The notes: generated by a model from the letters alone, not told the origin. DNA of 8,311 nucleotides from UBA6544 sp049601975 (GCA_049601975.1 JBMYRC010000167.1:1-8311); one strand, 5' to 3'. Shown: positions 1 to 5,528, counted from the stretch's first letter. Translations and numbers: made by a program.

Positions 1-470
1 TGGTGATGGATTCAGGCCCCAAACTGCTTGAATACAATGTCCGTTTTGGCGACCCCGAATGTCAGGTGCTGCTGACGCGCCTTATGTCCGACATCCTTCC
101 GGCGCTAATTGCTTCCGCCGATGGTGTCCTCGATAATTTCGATCTTCGCTGGTACGATGAAGCCGCGCTGACCGTGGTGATGGCGTCCGAGGGTTATCCC
201 GGCGACTACGAGAAAGGCACGGAAATTAAGGGGATCGACACCGAGATGGACGCGGACGATGCGATAACGGTGTTCCATGCGGGCACCGGCCGCGACGAGA
301 TAGGAAAACTTCTGGCCACCGGCGGCCGTGTCCTGAACGTCACCGCGCGCGGTGCCTCGGTCAAGGAAGCGCAAACCCGCGCCTACGCCGCCGTCGATCG
401 CATCGATTGGCCAAAAGGCTTCTGCCGCCGCGACATCGGATGGCGGGCCGTGGCCCGGGAAGAACAATAG
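1..470 (+). CDS. purD: Phosphoribosylamine--glycine ligase, C-terminal part (5' end outside window)
   Basis: This is the end of GAR synthetase, which joins phosphoribosylamine to glycine using ATP in cytosolic de novo purine synthesis. The visible 155 residues begin inside the ATP-grasp domain. The segment GPKLLEYNVRFGDPECQ is the family's metal/ATP-binding stretch near the end of that domain. It is followed by the C-terminal domain with TVVMASEGYPGDYEKG, VFHAGT and GGRVLNVTARG, all typical of PurD, and by AYAAVDRIDWPKGF near the end. The full protein is normally about 420-430 residues, so roughly the first 60% lies upstream of the window. The reading frame starts at base 3, with two bases of a preceding codon visible. 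It ends in TAG immediately followed by a second TAG. No terminator-like hairpin follows, so transcription could continue into the selenoprotein gene 42 nt downstream. The identification is secure. Confidence 0.96.
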   Translation, partial: VMDSGPKLLEYNVRFGDPECQVLLTRLMSDILPALIASADGVLDNFDLRWYDEAALTVVMASEGYPGDYEKGTEIKGIDTEMDADDAITVFHAGTGRDEIGKLLATGGRVLNVTARGASVKEAQTRAYAAVDRIDWPKGFCRRDIGWRAVAREEQ

Positions 471-500
471 TAGAGTTGATATGTTGATCGGCATTATCGA

Positions 501-505
501 AAGGG
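501..505 (+). promoter_or_regulatory. Ribosome binding site of the deiodinase-like gene
   Basis: AAGGG lies 7 nt upstream of ATG 513 and is the best Shine-Dalgarno-like match in the 42-nt gap after purD. It supports starting the deiodinase-like protein at 513, ahead of the in-frame TGA at 630, rather than at an internal codon downstream. The match to AAGGAGG is partial. Confidence 0.5.
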
Positions 506-512
506 CACGTTG

Positions 513-1163
513 ATGAGCGAATTCTTACCTGAAGATACGGCGCAGTTGCCGCCGCAGCGGTGGGCCCGGATGGGGTTGTCGGTGTCCGAGTATAAGGAAG
601 TTAGGGCCAAGAAATTGGCGCGGGAAGCGTGAGCACCGTCGGTGGGCGATATGGCCCCGGATTTCGAAGTGGAACGATTGTCGCCGGACCGCTCGCGCAC
701 CGGGGAGATGTTTCGATTATCGGCGACCCGGGGCAAGCCGGTAGGACTGATCTTCGGGTCCTATACGTGACCACCTTTTCGGAAAAACGCCGTGCGCGTG
801 AACGAAATATACAGGGAATTCAAGGATCGGATGGAATTCTATCGGATCTACATTCAAGAAATTCACCCTACTGACGGTTGGCAGGTGCCGGCGAATGAAC
901 GGGATGAGCTCTTGGTGACCCAGCCGACGACCGCTGACGAACGGGCCGAGGTCGCCGGTGTGTGTATGATCAATCTCAAGTTCGAGATGCCGATGTTGCT
1001 CGACAACATGGACAATGAAGTGGACGGGAATTATGCCGCAATGCCCGAACGGCTCTATGTCATCGATCCCGAAGGCAAGATCGCTTATCGCAGCGAGATG
1101 GGACCGTGGGGCTTTGATGCGGAAGCCTGGCGGGACGTGATCGAGGAGTTGGTTTCGGACTAG
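513..1163 (+). CDS. Deiodinase-family selenoprotein (thioredoxin fold), read through in-frame TGA
   Basis: The 216-codon frame opens at ATG 513 and closes at TAG 1161-1163, with two internal TGA codons: residue 40 (630-632) and residue 86 (768-770). Seen directly: residues 81-89 read FGSYTUPPF when TGA 768 is selenocysteine (U). Vertebrate iodothyronine deiodinases carry FGS.TUPPF or a close variant at their active site. Further family blocks follow: Tyr113, Glu116 and His118 in YIQEIHPTDGW, then YAAMPERLYVI, then GPWGF, in the same order as in human DIO1/DIO3. An AhpC/TSA-like start to the fold (VGDMAPDFEVERLS) precedes the active site. Residues 1-39 form a charged, probably helical N-terminal extension. 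No signal peptide or membrane anchor is evident, so it is probably cytosolic. Family members are selenium-dependent reductive dehalogenases in animals; the bacterial role is unknown. It heads a catabolic-looking gene set. Translation needs SelA-D machinery elsewhere in the genome. The family call is firm; intactness is uncertain because of TGA 630. Confidence 0.88.
630..632 (+). other. Additional in-frame TGA in the deiodinase-like gene
   Basis: This TGA is in the same frame as ATG 513 and as the active-site TGA 768, at residue 40, between the N-terminal extension (ending KKLAREA) and the fold (starting APSVGDMAPDF). The position looks like a variable linker with no expected Cys or Sec. Options are a second selenocysteine, a CGA-to-TGA nonsense change, a sequencing error, or a true stop with restart at GTG 642 or ATG 651. 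A hairpin follows at 640-659, but its apical loop begins only 15 nt after the TGA. The sequence alone does not decide between these. Confidence 0.55.
768..770 (+). other. Selenocysteine (UGA) codon, active site of the deiodinase-like protein
   Basis: TGA sits exactly where vertebrate deiodinases have their catalytic Sec, in GSYT-U-PPF. Conserved coding sequence continues in the same frame for 130 more codons, including the His118 region and the GPWGF end. A stop here would remove the active site and all later family motifs. A suitable stem-loop lies directly downstream. Selenocysteine is therefore the simplest reading. Confidence 0.88.
777..807 (+). promoter_or_regulatory. Candidate bacterial SECIS stem-loop after the Sec codon
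   Basis: The lower stem pairs 777-781 (TTTCG) with 803-807 (CGAAA). An internal loop follows (782-786 against 800-802). The upper stem pairs 787-790 (ACGC) with 796-799 (GCGT), closing a 5-nt loop CGTGC at 791-795. Twenty nucleotides separate TGA 768-770 from the apical loop, and the loop's second base is G. Known bacterial SECIS elements have the apical loop about 16-37 nt past UGA, with a G among its first two bases and a short upper stem; E. coli fdhF is an example. The fit is good but was judged by eye without energy calculation. The element would bind SelB charged with Sec-tRNA. Confidence 0.65.
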
Positions 1164-1167
1164 GGCC

Positions 1168-1197
1168 TCGAGACTTTCTGCCGTCTCGAATCGAGAC
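1168..1197 (+). repeat. Three copies of a 7-mer (two direct, one inverted) able to form alternative hairpins
   Basis: TCGAGAC occurs at 1168-1174 and 1191-1197, and its reverse complement GTCTCGA lies between them at 1183-1189. The middle copy can pair with the first (7-bp stem, 8-nt loop) or form, with the third, a 15-bp near-palindrome centred on A1190. The block starts 4 nt after the selenoprotein stop codon and precedes the hydrolase. It could be an mRNA 3' stabiliser or attenuator, or a dyad operator. No U-run follows, so it is not a classical intrinsic terminator. Confidence 0.55.
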
Positions 1198-1254
1198 ATA
1201 TCATAATCGGTCGCTGTGAATCCTCAGGCGATTGATTATGAAGGCGAATATTCC

Positions 1255-2016
1255 ATGGATCAGATTACCGTCGGGGGCGTGACGCTCGACCTCGAAGTGC
1301 AGGGCTCGGGCCCACCTTTGCTGTATCTCCACGCGGAGCACTACCACCACCTACAACAGCCCTTTATCGACCGATTGGCGGAAAGCTGGACCGTCCATGC
1401 ACCCCGCCATCCGGGGTTTGACGGTCGCACGCCGCCGGAAGACTTCCGTCGGATTGACGATTTGGCCTATCTCTATCTCGATCTGTTGGCACAATTGGAC
1501 CTCGACGGCGTCACCTTGGCCGGGGCGTCCTTCGGCGGCTGGATCGCACTTGAAATGGCGGTCCGGAATGTGTCGCGCCTGTCGGCATTGGCTTTGATGA
1601 CCCCATTGGGCGCGCGGCTTGGCGCGCGGGACGAACGGGATTTTGCCGATCTCTTTGCGCTGCCCGAGGCCGAGAGCGCGAGCGCATTGTTTGCCGGAAC
1701 GCCGCCTGACTTCGCGTCGTTCAACGAGGATCAGCTGACCGCGACCGCGCGCGACCGGCAATACGTCGCTTATTACGCCTGGAAGCCCTATTTACACAAT
1801 CCGGCGCTGGCCCGCTGGCTGCATCGCGCCAGCGTCCCGACACATCTGATTTGGGGGGCGGAAGACGGGTTTGTGTCGCCCGAATACGGCCAAAAACTGG
1901 CGGATCGCATGCCGAGGGCAAAGCTCGATGTGCTCTCGGGCGCCGGGCATTATCCGCAAATCGAACGCTTGGATGACACGATGGCCGCGCTCCGCGCTGG
2001 CCCGTGCGCCCCATAA
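1255..2016 (+). CDS. Alpha/beta-hydrolase fold enzyme (MhpC-like)
   Basis: The product is a soluble hydrolase of 253 residues, the usual size for single-domain esterase and C-C-bond hydrolase relatives. The nucleophile elbow is GASFGGW with Ser92. Asp204 in WGAEDGFVSP and His232 in GAGHYPQIE complete a canonical catalytic triad. The N-terminal GSGPPLLYLH strand and APRHPGFDGR are also typical. A cap region falls between roughly residues 120 and 175. ATG 1255 was chosen because GAAGG lies about 10 nt upstream and the protein then begins MDQITVGGVTLDLEVQG. A longer form from GTG 1216 (266 residues) lacks a good ribosome binding site. The gene sits 13 nt ahead of the LLM oxidoreductase gene, so the two are probably co-transcribed. 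Together with its neighbours it suggests hydrolysis of an oxidised ring-cleavage product or ester, which is inference. The substrate cannot be read from the sequence. Confidence 0.9.
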   Translation: MDQITVGGVTLDLEVQGSGPPLLYLHAEHYHHLQQPFIDRLAESWTVHAPRHPGFDGRTPPEDFRRIDDLAYLYLDLLAQLDLDGVTLAGASFGGWIALEMAVRNVSRLSALALMTPLGARLGARDERDFADLFALPEAESASALFAGTPPDFASFNEDQLTATARDRQYVAYYAWKPYLHNPALARWLHRASVPTHLIWGAEDGFVSPEYGQKLADRMPRAKLDVLSGAGHYPQIERLDDTMAALRAGPCAP

Positions 2017-2021
2017 GGAGG
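2015..2021 (+). promoter_or_regulatory. Strong Shine-Dalgarno deciding the LLM start
   Basis: AAGGAGG, a full match to the anti-Shine-Dalgarno core, overlaps the TAA stop of the hydrolase gene and lies 8 nt before ATG 2030. It fixes the oxidoreductase start at 2030, although the open frame extends upstream inside the hydrolase gene. It is the best ribosome binding site in the cluster. Confidence 0.85.
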
Positions 2022-2029
2022 TCGGATCA

Positions 2030-3184
2030 ATGCAAGTATGGCATTTCAGTGAGATGGCTTATCACCCGGGGTGGGAAGAACTCGGTAATTCATTGCGCAA
2101 TGTGATCCCGAGCAAAGTCTACGATCCCAAGCTCGGGGCTGACCTTTATCACCGGTACCTGGATGAGTGGGCGCTTTGTGACGAGCTCGGCATCAACATC
2201 ATGGTAAACGAGCACCACACGACGGCGACCTGCACGACCTCAGTCTGCACCATTCCGCTGGCAATCTTGGCGCGGGAGACGAAGAAGGTTCGTTTGCTTT
2301 GCCTCGGCATGCCGATCGCCAATCGGATGGATGCGGTCCGGGTCGCGGAGGAATACGCGATGCTCGACGTGATTTCGCGCGGGCGCATCGAAATGGGTTT
2401 CGTGAAGGGTTCCGTCTTCGAAGTCACCCCCGCGAATAGCAACCCCGCTACCCTGGCGGAACGGTTCTGGGAAGCGCACGACTTGATCTTGAAAGCGCTC
2501 ACGACTCATGACGGTCCGTTCAATTGGGAGGGACAGCATTATCAGTATCGCCAAGTGAACGTCTGGCCGCGTCCCTATCAAGACCCGCACCCGCCGGTCT
2601 GGATGACCGTCGCCAGTCCTGGATCTGCCAAGCTTGTCGGTGAGAAAGGCTATGTACTCGCCTCGTTGAATTCCGGCTATGCGAACACGCCGCTCATCTA
2701 CGATACCTACCGCGAGGCCGCGAAGGGTGCCGGACACGAGGCGGGACTGGATCGTTTCGCCTACCTCGGCATTGTCGGCGTCGGTGCGACTGAGGAGGAG
2801 GGCCGCCGCCGCGCACACCAAATCCTGGATTACAGCCGCACAACGCCGCGTGTTGCTCGCCAGTTCCAGTTTCCTCCCGGGTTGGTGCCACCGGAAGTGG
2901 TTGGACGTGAGCTCGGCAATCCCAGCCCGCGCACATTCCCATTGCGCGATGGCAGTAGGGTCGAGATGCTGACCGGCACTGTCGATCAGTATATCGACGC
3001 GGGCATCGCGTTTGCCGGCACGCCCGACACGGTCTACGCGCAAATCAAGGAGTTCTACGATCACGTGGGCGGCCTCGGTCACCTGCTGATGATGGGCCAG
3101 GGCGGGCACCTCAACCATGAGGACACGGTCGGCAATCTGACGATGTTCAGTGAAGAAGTGCTCCCCCGGTTGCGGGAACTATAG
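2030..3184 (+). CDS. LLM-class flavin-dependent oxidoreductase (luciferase-like monooxygenase)
   Basis: This 384-residue protein belongs to the bacterial luciferase-like superfamily. These are TIM-barrel enzymes that use reduced FMN or F420 to oxygenate or oxidise small organic substrates. Family features seen are ELGINIMVNEHHTTATC (about 53-68, the substrate/flavin-facing strand and loop), RVAEEYAMLDVISRGRIEMGFVKGS (about 104-128, the classic signature), WPRPYQDPHPPVWM with the following SPGSAKLVGEKGY (about 180-210), and a C-terminal GTPDTVYAQIKEF helix. The length is normal for the group. It begins behind a near-perfect ribosome binding site and ends 1 nt before the next start codon, indicating translational coupling with the dehydrogenase gene. 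A reduced-flavin supplier is not encoded in the window. A role in hydroxylating or opening an aromatic or other organic substrate is inferred from the context; the exact reaction and flavin type are unknown. Confidence 0.93.
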   Translation: MQVWHFSEMAYHPGWEELGNSLRNVIPSKVYDPKLGADLYHRYLDEWALCDELGINIMVNEHHTTATCTTSVCTIPLAILARETKKVRLLCLGMPIANRMDAVRVAEEYAMLDVISRGRIEMGFVKGSVFEVTPANSNPATLAERFWEAHDLILKALTTHDGPFNWEGQHYQYRQVNVWPRPYQDPHPPVWMTVASPGSAKLVGEKGYVLASLNSGYANTPLIYDTYREAAKGAGHEAGLDRFAYLGIVGVGATEEEGRRRAHQILDYSRTTPRVARQFQFPPGLVPPEVVGRELGNPSPRTFPLRDGSRVEMLTGTVDQYIDAGIAFAGTPDTVYAQIKEFYDHVGGLGHLLMMGQGGHLNHEDTVGNLTMFSEEVLPRLREL

Positions 3185-3185
3185 G

Positions 3186-4286
3186 ATGAGCTACGACTTT
3201 TCTATCACCGGGCCTGACCGGGTGATCAGCGGTATCGGTGCGCTCAGCCAGCTGCCGGAAGCGCTCGCACGATTGGGTGTCACGCGGGCGTTGTTGATCA
3301 CCGGGCGGACCTTGGCGACGAAAACCGATCTGGTCGCAAGGGTTGAGGAAACGCTGGGGGCCAGCCACGCAGGTACCTTCAGCGATTGCGTTCAGCATGT
3401 CCCTGAAAGCTCGGTCGACAAAGCTTATGACAGTGCAGTTGATACGGATGCCGATGTGCTGGTGGTGTTCGGCGGCGGTAGCCCTATTGATACCGCCAAG
3501 CTGGTGGTAAAAAAACTGGCGGATGCGGGGCGCGCCGTGATACCTCAAGTCGCGATCCCGACGACCCTCTCCGCAGGCGAGTTCACCCATGCAGCGGGGA
3601 TCACCAACGAAGAGACACGGATCAAGCATGTCCATGTCGACGCGGTCATGCAGCCGGAAGTCATTCTCTATGATCCGGAGCTAACCCGTCCGACACCGCC
3701 CGAGCTTTGGTTGACCACGGGGGTAAAGGCGCTCGATCATGCGGTCGAGGGTGTCTGGTGGCCGAATTGCCACCCGCTCCTGGAAACATTGCGATTGGGC
3801 GCCATCGCGGATTTGCGGGAGAACCTGGCTGCCTCAACGGACCCGGAGGCTCTCGAGGCTCGGCTTGCGTGTATGCATGCGGCGTGGAAATCGATTTGGG
3901 GTTTGTTGAGCGCCAAGGATGTGGGGTTTCGGCTCAGCCATCCTCTTGGCCATCAAATCGGTGCGCGATGGGATGTGCCACATGGGGTGACGTCCTGCAT
4001 TGTGTTGCCGGCCACCGCGCGGTTCCTGCATGCGCGCTCATCGGCGGCTCAAGCTAAGATCGCCCGCGCCATGGGGTTGGAGAGTGACGAAGGGGCGTCG
4101 CCGGGCATCGAAGCTTTCTTGGACGCGCTCACTATTCCGCGTCGTCTTTCGGAAACCGGGGCCATGCGCGAGGAGATCCCCGCAGTTGCGGAAGCGGTCT
4201 CTACTGAGCTCGGTTATTTGGGTGCGCCCGATGCGGACATCGCCACGGCTGCGGCATTGACGGACTTGCTGGAGTCCGTCTGGTAG
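3186..4286 (+). CDS. Iron-containing alcohol dehydrogenase family, maleylacetate-reductase-like
   Basis: This is a 366-residue group III dehydrogenase. Visible features are the N-terminal GPDRVISGIGALSQLPEAL, the nucleotide-binding GGGSPIDTAK at 96-105, PTTLSAGEF at about 123-131, and the helical metal-site domain with His185, His252, His256 and His266 (PHG). In metal-dependent members the motif GxDAxxHxxE supplies an Asp ligand. Here it reads GVKALDHAVE, with Lys181 in place of that Asp. Maleylacetate reductases also depart from Asp at this site and reduce maleylacetate to 3-oxoadipate with NAD(P)H at the end of hydroxyquinol and chlorophenol pathways. ATG 3186 overlaps no gene but starts 1 nt after the LLM stop, so translation is probably coupled; an extension to 3150 would run inside the LLM gene. 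It is the last gene of the cluster. The family is certain; the maleylacetate role is a reasoned guess. Confidence 0.9.
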   Translation: MSYDFSITGPDRVISGIGALSQLPEALARLGVTRALLITGRTLATKTDLVARVEETLGASHAGTFSDCVQHVPESSVDKAYDSAVDTDADVLVVFGGGSPIDTAKLVVKKLADAGRAVIPQVAIPTTLSAGEFTHAAGITNEETRIKHVHVDAVMQPEVILYDPELTRPTPPELWLTTGVKALDHAVEGVWWPNCHPLLETLRLGAIADLRENLAASTDPEALEARLACMHAAWKSIWGLLSAKDVGFRLSHPLGHQIGARWDVPHGVTSCIVLPATARFLHARSSAAQAKIARAMGLESDEGASPGIEAFLDALTIPRRLSETGAMREEIPAVAEAVSTELGYLGAPDADIATAAALTDLLESVW

Positions 4287-4289
4287 GGA

Positions 4290-4745
4290 TCAGTCGCGAA
4301 GGTTCCGGAAGAACTTTTTCAACAGCTCGCCGCAATCGCTCTCAGCGATTCCGCCATAGACATCTGGTGCATGATGGCAGGTCGCCTGTCCAAAGAAGCG
4401 TGCACCATACTCGACGCCGCCGCCTTTCGGATCGTATGCGCCAAAATAGAGCCGCCGGATGCGGGCGAAAGAGATCGCGGCAGCGCACATGGCACAGGGC
4501 TCCAGGGTGACGTAGAGGTCGCAGTCGGGAAGACGGGGTGCGTCCAGCATGTCGGAGGCGGCGCGGATGGCGAGGATTTCCGCATGCGCGGTCGGATCGT
4601 TGTCGGCTTCGACCCGGTTGCCCGCTCGGACCAAAAGCTTGCCGTCCTGCACGATGACCGAACCGACCGGCACTTCGCCTCGGGCGGCGGCGCGTTCGGC
4701 GACTTCAAGCGCCAGCGCCATATAGCTTTGATCTGCCTCGGTCAT
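4290..4745 (-). CDS. tadA: tRNA-specific adenosine deaminase
   Basis: TadA converts adenosine 34 to inosine in the anticodon of tRNA-Arg(ACG), a zinc-dependent deamination needed to read CGN codons. The 151-residue protein has the cytidine/deoxycytidylate-deaminase fold. HAE at 54-56 supplies the zinc ligand His54 and catalytic Glu56. PCAMC at 83-87 supplies Cys84 and Cys87. Family marks EVPVGSVIV, GNRVEADNDPTAHAE and LYFGAYDPKGGG are all present, and the length is typical. The start ATG 4745 (MTEADQSYMALALEVAERAA) fits homologues; an extension to 4832 would add a basic stretch overlapping the upstream gene. It converges with the dehydrogenase gene, the two stop codons being only 3 nt apart, and lies downstream of the membrane-protein gene on the same strand. 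The identification is secure. Confidence 0.96.
   Translation of the reverse strand: MTEADQSYMALALEVAERAAARGEVPVGSVIVQDGKLLVRAGNRVEADNDPTAHAEILAIRAASDMLDAPRLPDCDLYVTLEPCAMCAAAISFARIRRLYFGAYDPKGGGVEYGARFFGQATCHHAPDVYGGIAESDCGELLKKFFRNLRD
4299..4319 (+). terminator. Possible intrinsic terminator of the accessory cluster
   Basis: AAGGTTC (4299-4305) can pair with GAACTTT (4311-4317) across loop CGGAA, giving 7 bp including one G-T. The run TTTTT (4315-4319) follows or overlaps the stem base. It lies 12 nt past the dehydrogenase stop, where a terminator for the plus-strand cluster would be expected, and within the last codons of the convergent tadA gene. It is weak and short and was judged by eye. 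Confidence 0.35.
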
Positions 4746-4800
4746 GGCTGAACCATGCCGACGGTAATGGGCGCCGTCAAGCAGGGTTCGCCGACGCCGC

Positions 4801-5418
4801 TTATGCGGAGCCTGGGACGCCGTCCCAGGCAACGTCCGGTCGCTCTTGCCGTAACCTCAACGTCTTGAAGATGGCGGTGAAATGCGTGATGGCCAAGAGC
4901 GGGTCGAAGAAGGCCGGGATCAGGACAAGCGGCATCTCGGCTACCGGGCTCGACGTCACTGTCGGTTGATAGAGAGTAGCGAAAGCGCCCGACGATAAGA
5001 CACCTGTGCCGACTGCGGCGACAAAATCAACAAGCCCCAGGACATGCCACCAGATAAAGCGGTTGCTTGTGGCGAAGCCAGGGCTTTTCAGCAAGGCGAA
5101 AATAATGCCGGGGGCGGTGATCGCCACTGCGATATCACCGAGACGCGCTGGCCAAGCAAAGAGGCCCGGCAGCGCGTCCCGCATATGCAAGAGGACGAAG
5201 GCAAACCCCACCGTTCGCCAAGCATGGACAATGGTGAGAACCCGCAAGTCGAGGCTAAAGACATAGCGCCGGAACCGTTCCTGTGTGGCGTAGAGAAAAA
5301 AGAAGCCGAGGATCGGTATCCCGACCGCGATTATAGTTGGCAATGGCGGGTAGCCCGGCGGACGCCCGAAAATACCCGCCGCCGCGAGGGTGAACCATCC
5401 GGCGAGGAGCGCAAGCAT
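4801..5418 (-). CDS. Integral membrane protein of unknown function
   Basis: I do not recognise this family. The 205-residue product is strongly hydrophobic, with about six likely membrane segments near residues 1-18, 26-46, 60-78, 93-110, 121-146 and 161-186. Short charged loops separate them, such as QERFRRYVFSLDLR, and the tail is charged (RLRQERPDVAWDG). There is no signal-peptide cleavage site, heme motif or obvious transporter signature. Histidines within or beside hydrophobic stretches (His65, His78, His125, His179) and the motif WWHVLGLVDFVAA are notable but not diagnostic. ATG 5418 is the furthest usable start; no ATG, GTG or TTG precedes it in frame before a stop codon, and no clear ribosome binding site is seen. 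It lies 55 nt upstream of tadA on the same strand and is divergent from the pseudouridine synthase gene. Coding is supported by the uninterrupted, membrane-like composition. Confidence 0.75.
   Translation of the reverse strand: MLALLAGWFTLAAAGIFGRPPGYPPLPTIIAVGIPILGFFFLYATQERFRRYVFSLDLRVLTIVHAWRTVGFAFVLLHMRDALPGLFAWPARLGDIAVAITAPGIIFALLKSPGFATSNRFIWWHVLGLVDFVAAVGTGVLSSGAFATLYQPTVTSSPVAEMPLVLIPAFFDPLLAITHFTAIFKTLRLRQERPDVAWDGVPGSA
4810..4830. repeat. Perfect 9-bp inverted repeat at the end of the membrane-protein gene
   Basis: GCCTGGGAC (4810-4818) and GTCCCAGGC (4822-4830) are perfect inverted copies around GCC. In the minus-strand mRNA this forms a strong GC-rich hairpin over the last codons of the membrane-protein gene, just before its TAA. 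No U-run follows, so it is unlikely to be an intrinsic terminator. It may stabilise the message end or slow transcription before tadA. Confidence 0.6.
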
Positions 5419-5469
5419 GGGGCCGTGGTTTGCCGTAGATGGAGAGAGACGCGTGGTGAGTGTCGGTCA

Positions 5470-5528
5470 TTGAATGATTAAATTGCACATGCATATATAT
5501 CGTTTAAATTTGTGACGATTGATTAAGG
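5470..5528. promoter_or_regulatory. AT-rich divergent promoter region (putative)
   Basis: This spacer between the divergent membrane-protein and pseudouridine-synthase genes is much richer in A and T than its surroundings. It contains TTGCAC at 5483-5488, the alternating run GCATATATAT at 5491-5500, TTTAAA at 5503-5508, and TGATTAA repeated at 5475-5481 and 5520-5526. No -35/-10 pair with ideal spacing was found, so the exact promoters are not assigned. Confidence 0.35.

Noticed and set aside
481..513. 10-codon open frame (MLIGIIERAR) whose TGA overlaps ATG 513 as TGATG
   Set aside because: It could be a leader peptide coupled to the selenoprotein, but it has no good ribosome binding site and such short frames are common by chance.
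768..770. The deiodinase-like gene as a simple pseudogene broken by TGA 768
   Set aside because: The TGA is exactly at the family's Sec position, conserved sequence continues in frame, and a SECIS-like element follows. TGA 630 remains a possible lesion and is reported separately.
629..874. 81-codon plus-strand frame running across both TGA sites in another frame
   Set aside because: Its translation is Arg/Gly-rich without family features, while the conserved FGSYTUPPF and downstream motifs lie in the TGA-containing frame.
717..1199. 160-codon minus-strand open frame opposite the deiodinase-like gene
   Set aside because: It has no recognisable motif, and the plus strand carries many deiodinase-family blocks across the same bases. 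It is a shadow frame.
1216..1254. Longer alpha/beta-hydrolase starting at GTG 1216
   Set aside because: There is no ribosome binding site upstream of 1216, and the added residues (NPQAIDYEGEYS) do not belong to the fold. ATG 1255 has a better context.
2240..3118. 292-codon minus-strand open frame opposite the LLM gene
   Set aside because: It is long only because GC-rich codons leave few stops on the opposite strand. The plus strand encodes a full, well-conserved oxidoreductase with a strong ribosome binding site.
4810..4830. Perfect inverted repeat as an intrinsic terminator
   Set aside because: No U-run follows on either strand, and it lies within coding sequence upstream of tadA. It is kept only as a repeat.
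5044..5481. 145-codon plus-strand open frame opposite the membrane-protein gene
   Set aside because: Its composition is charged and low in complexity with no motif, while the minus strand gives regularly spaced hydrophobic helices.
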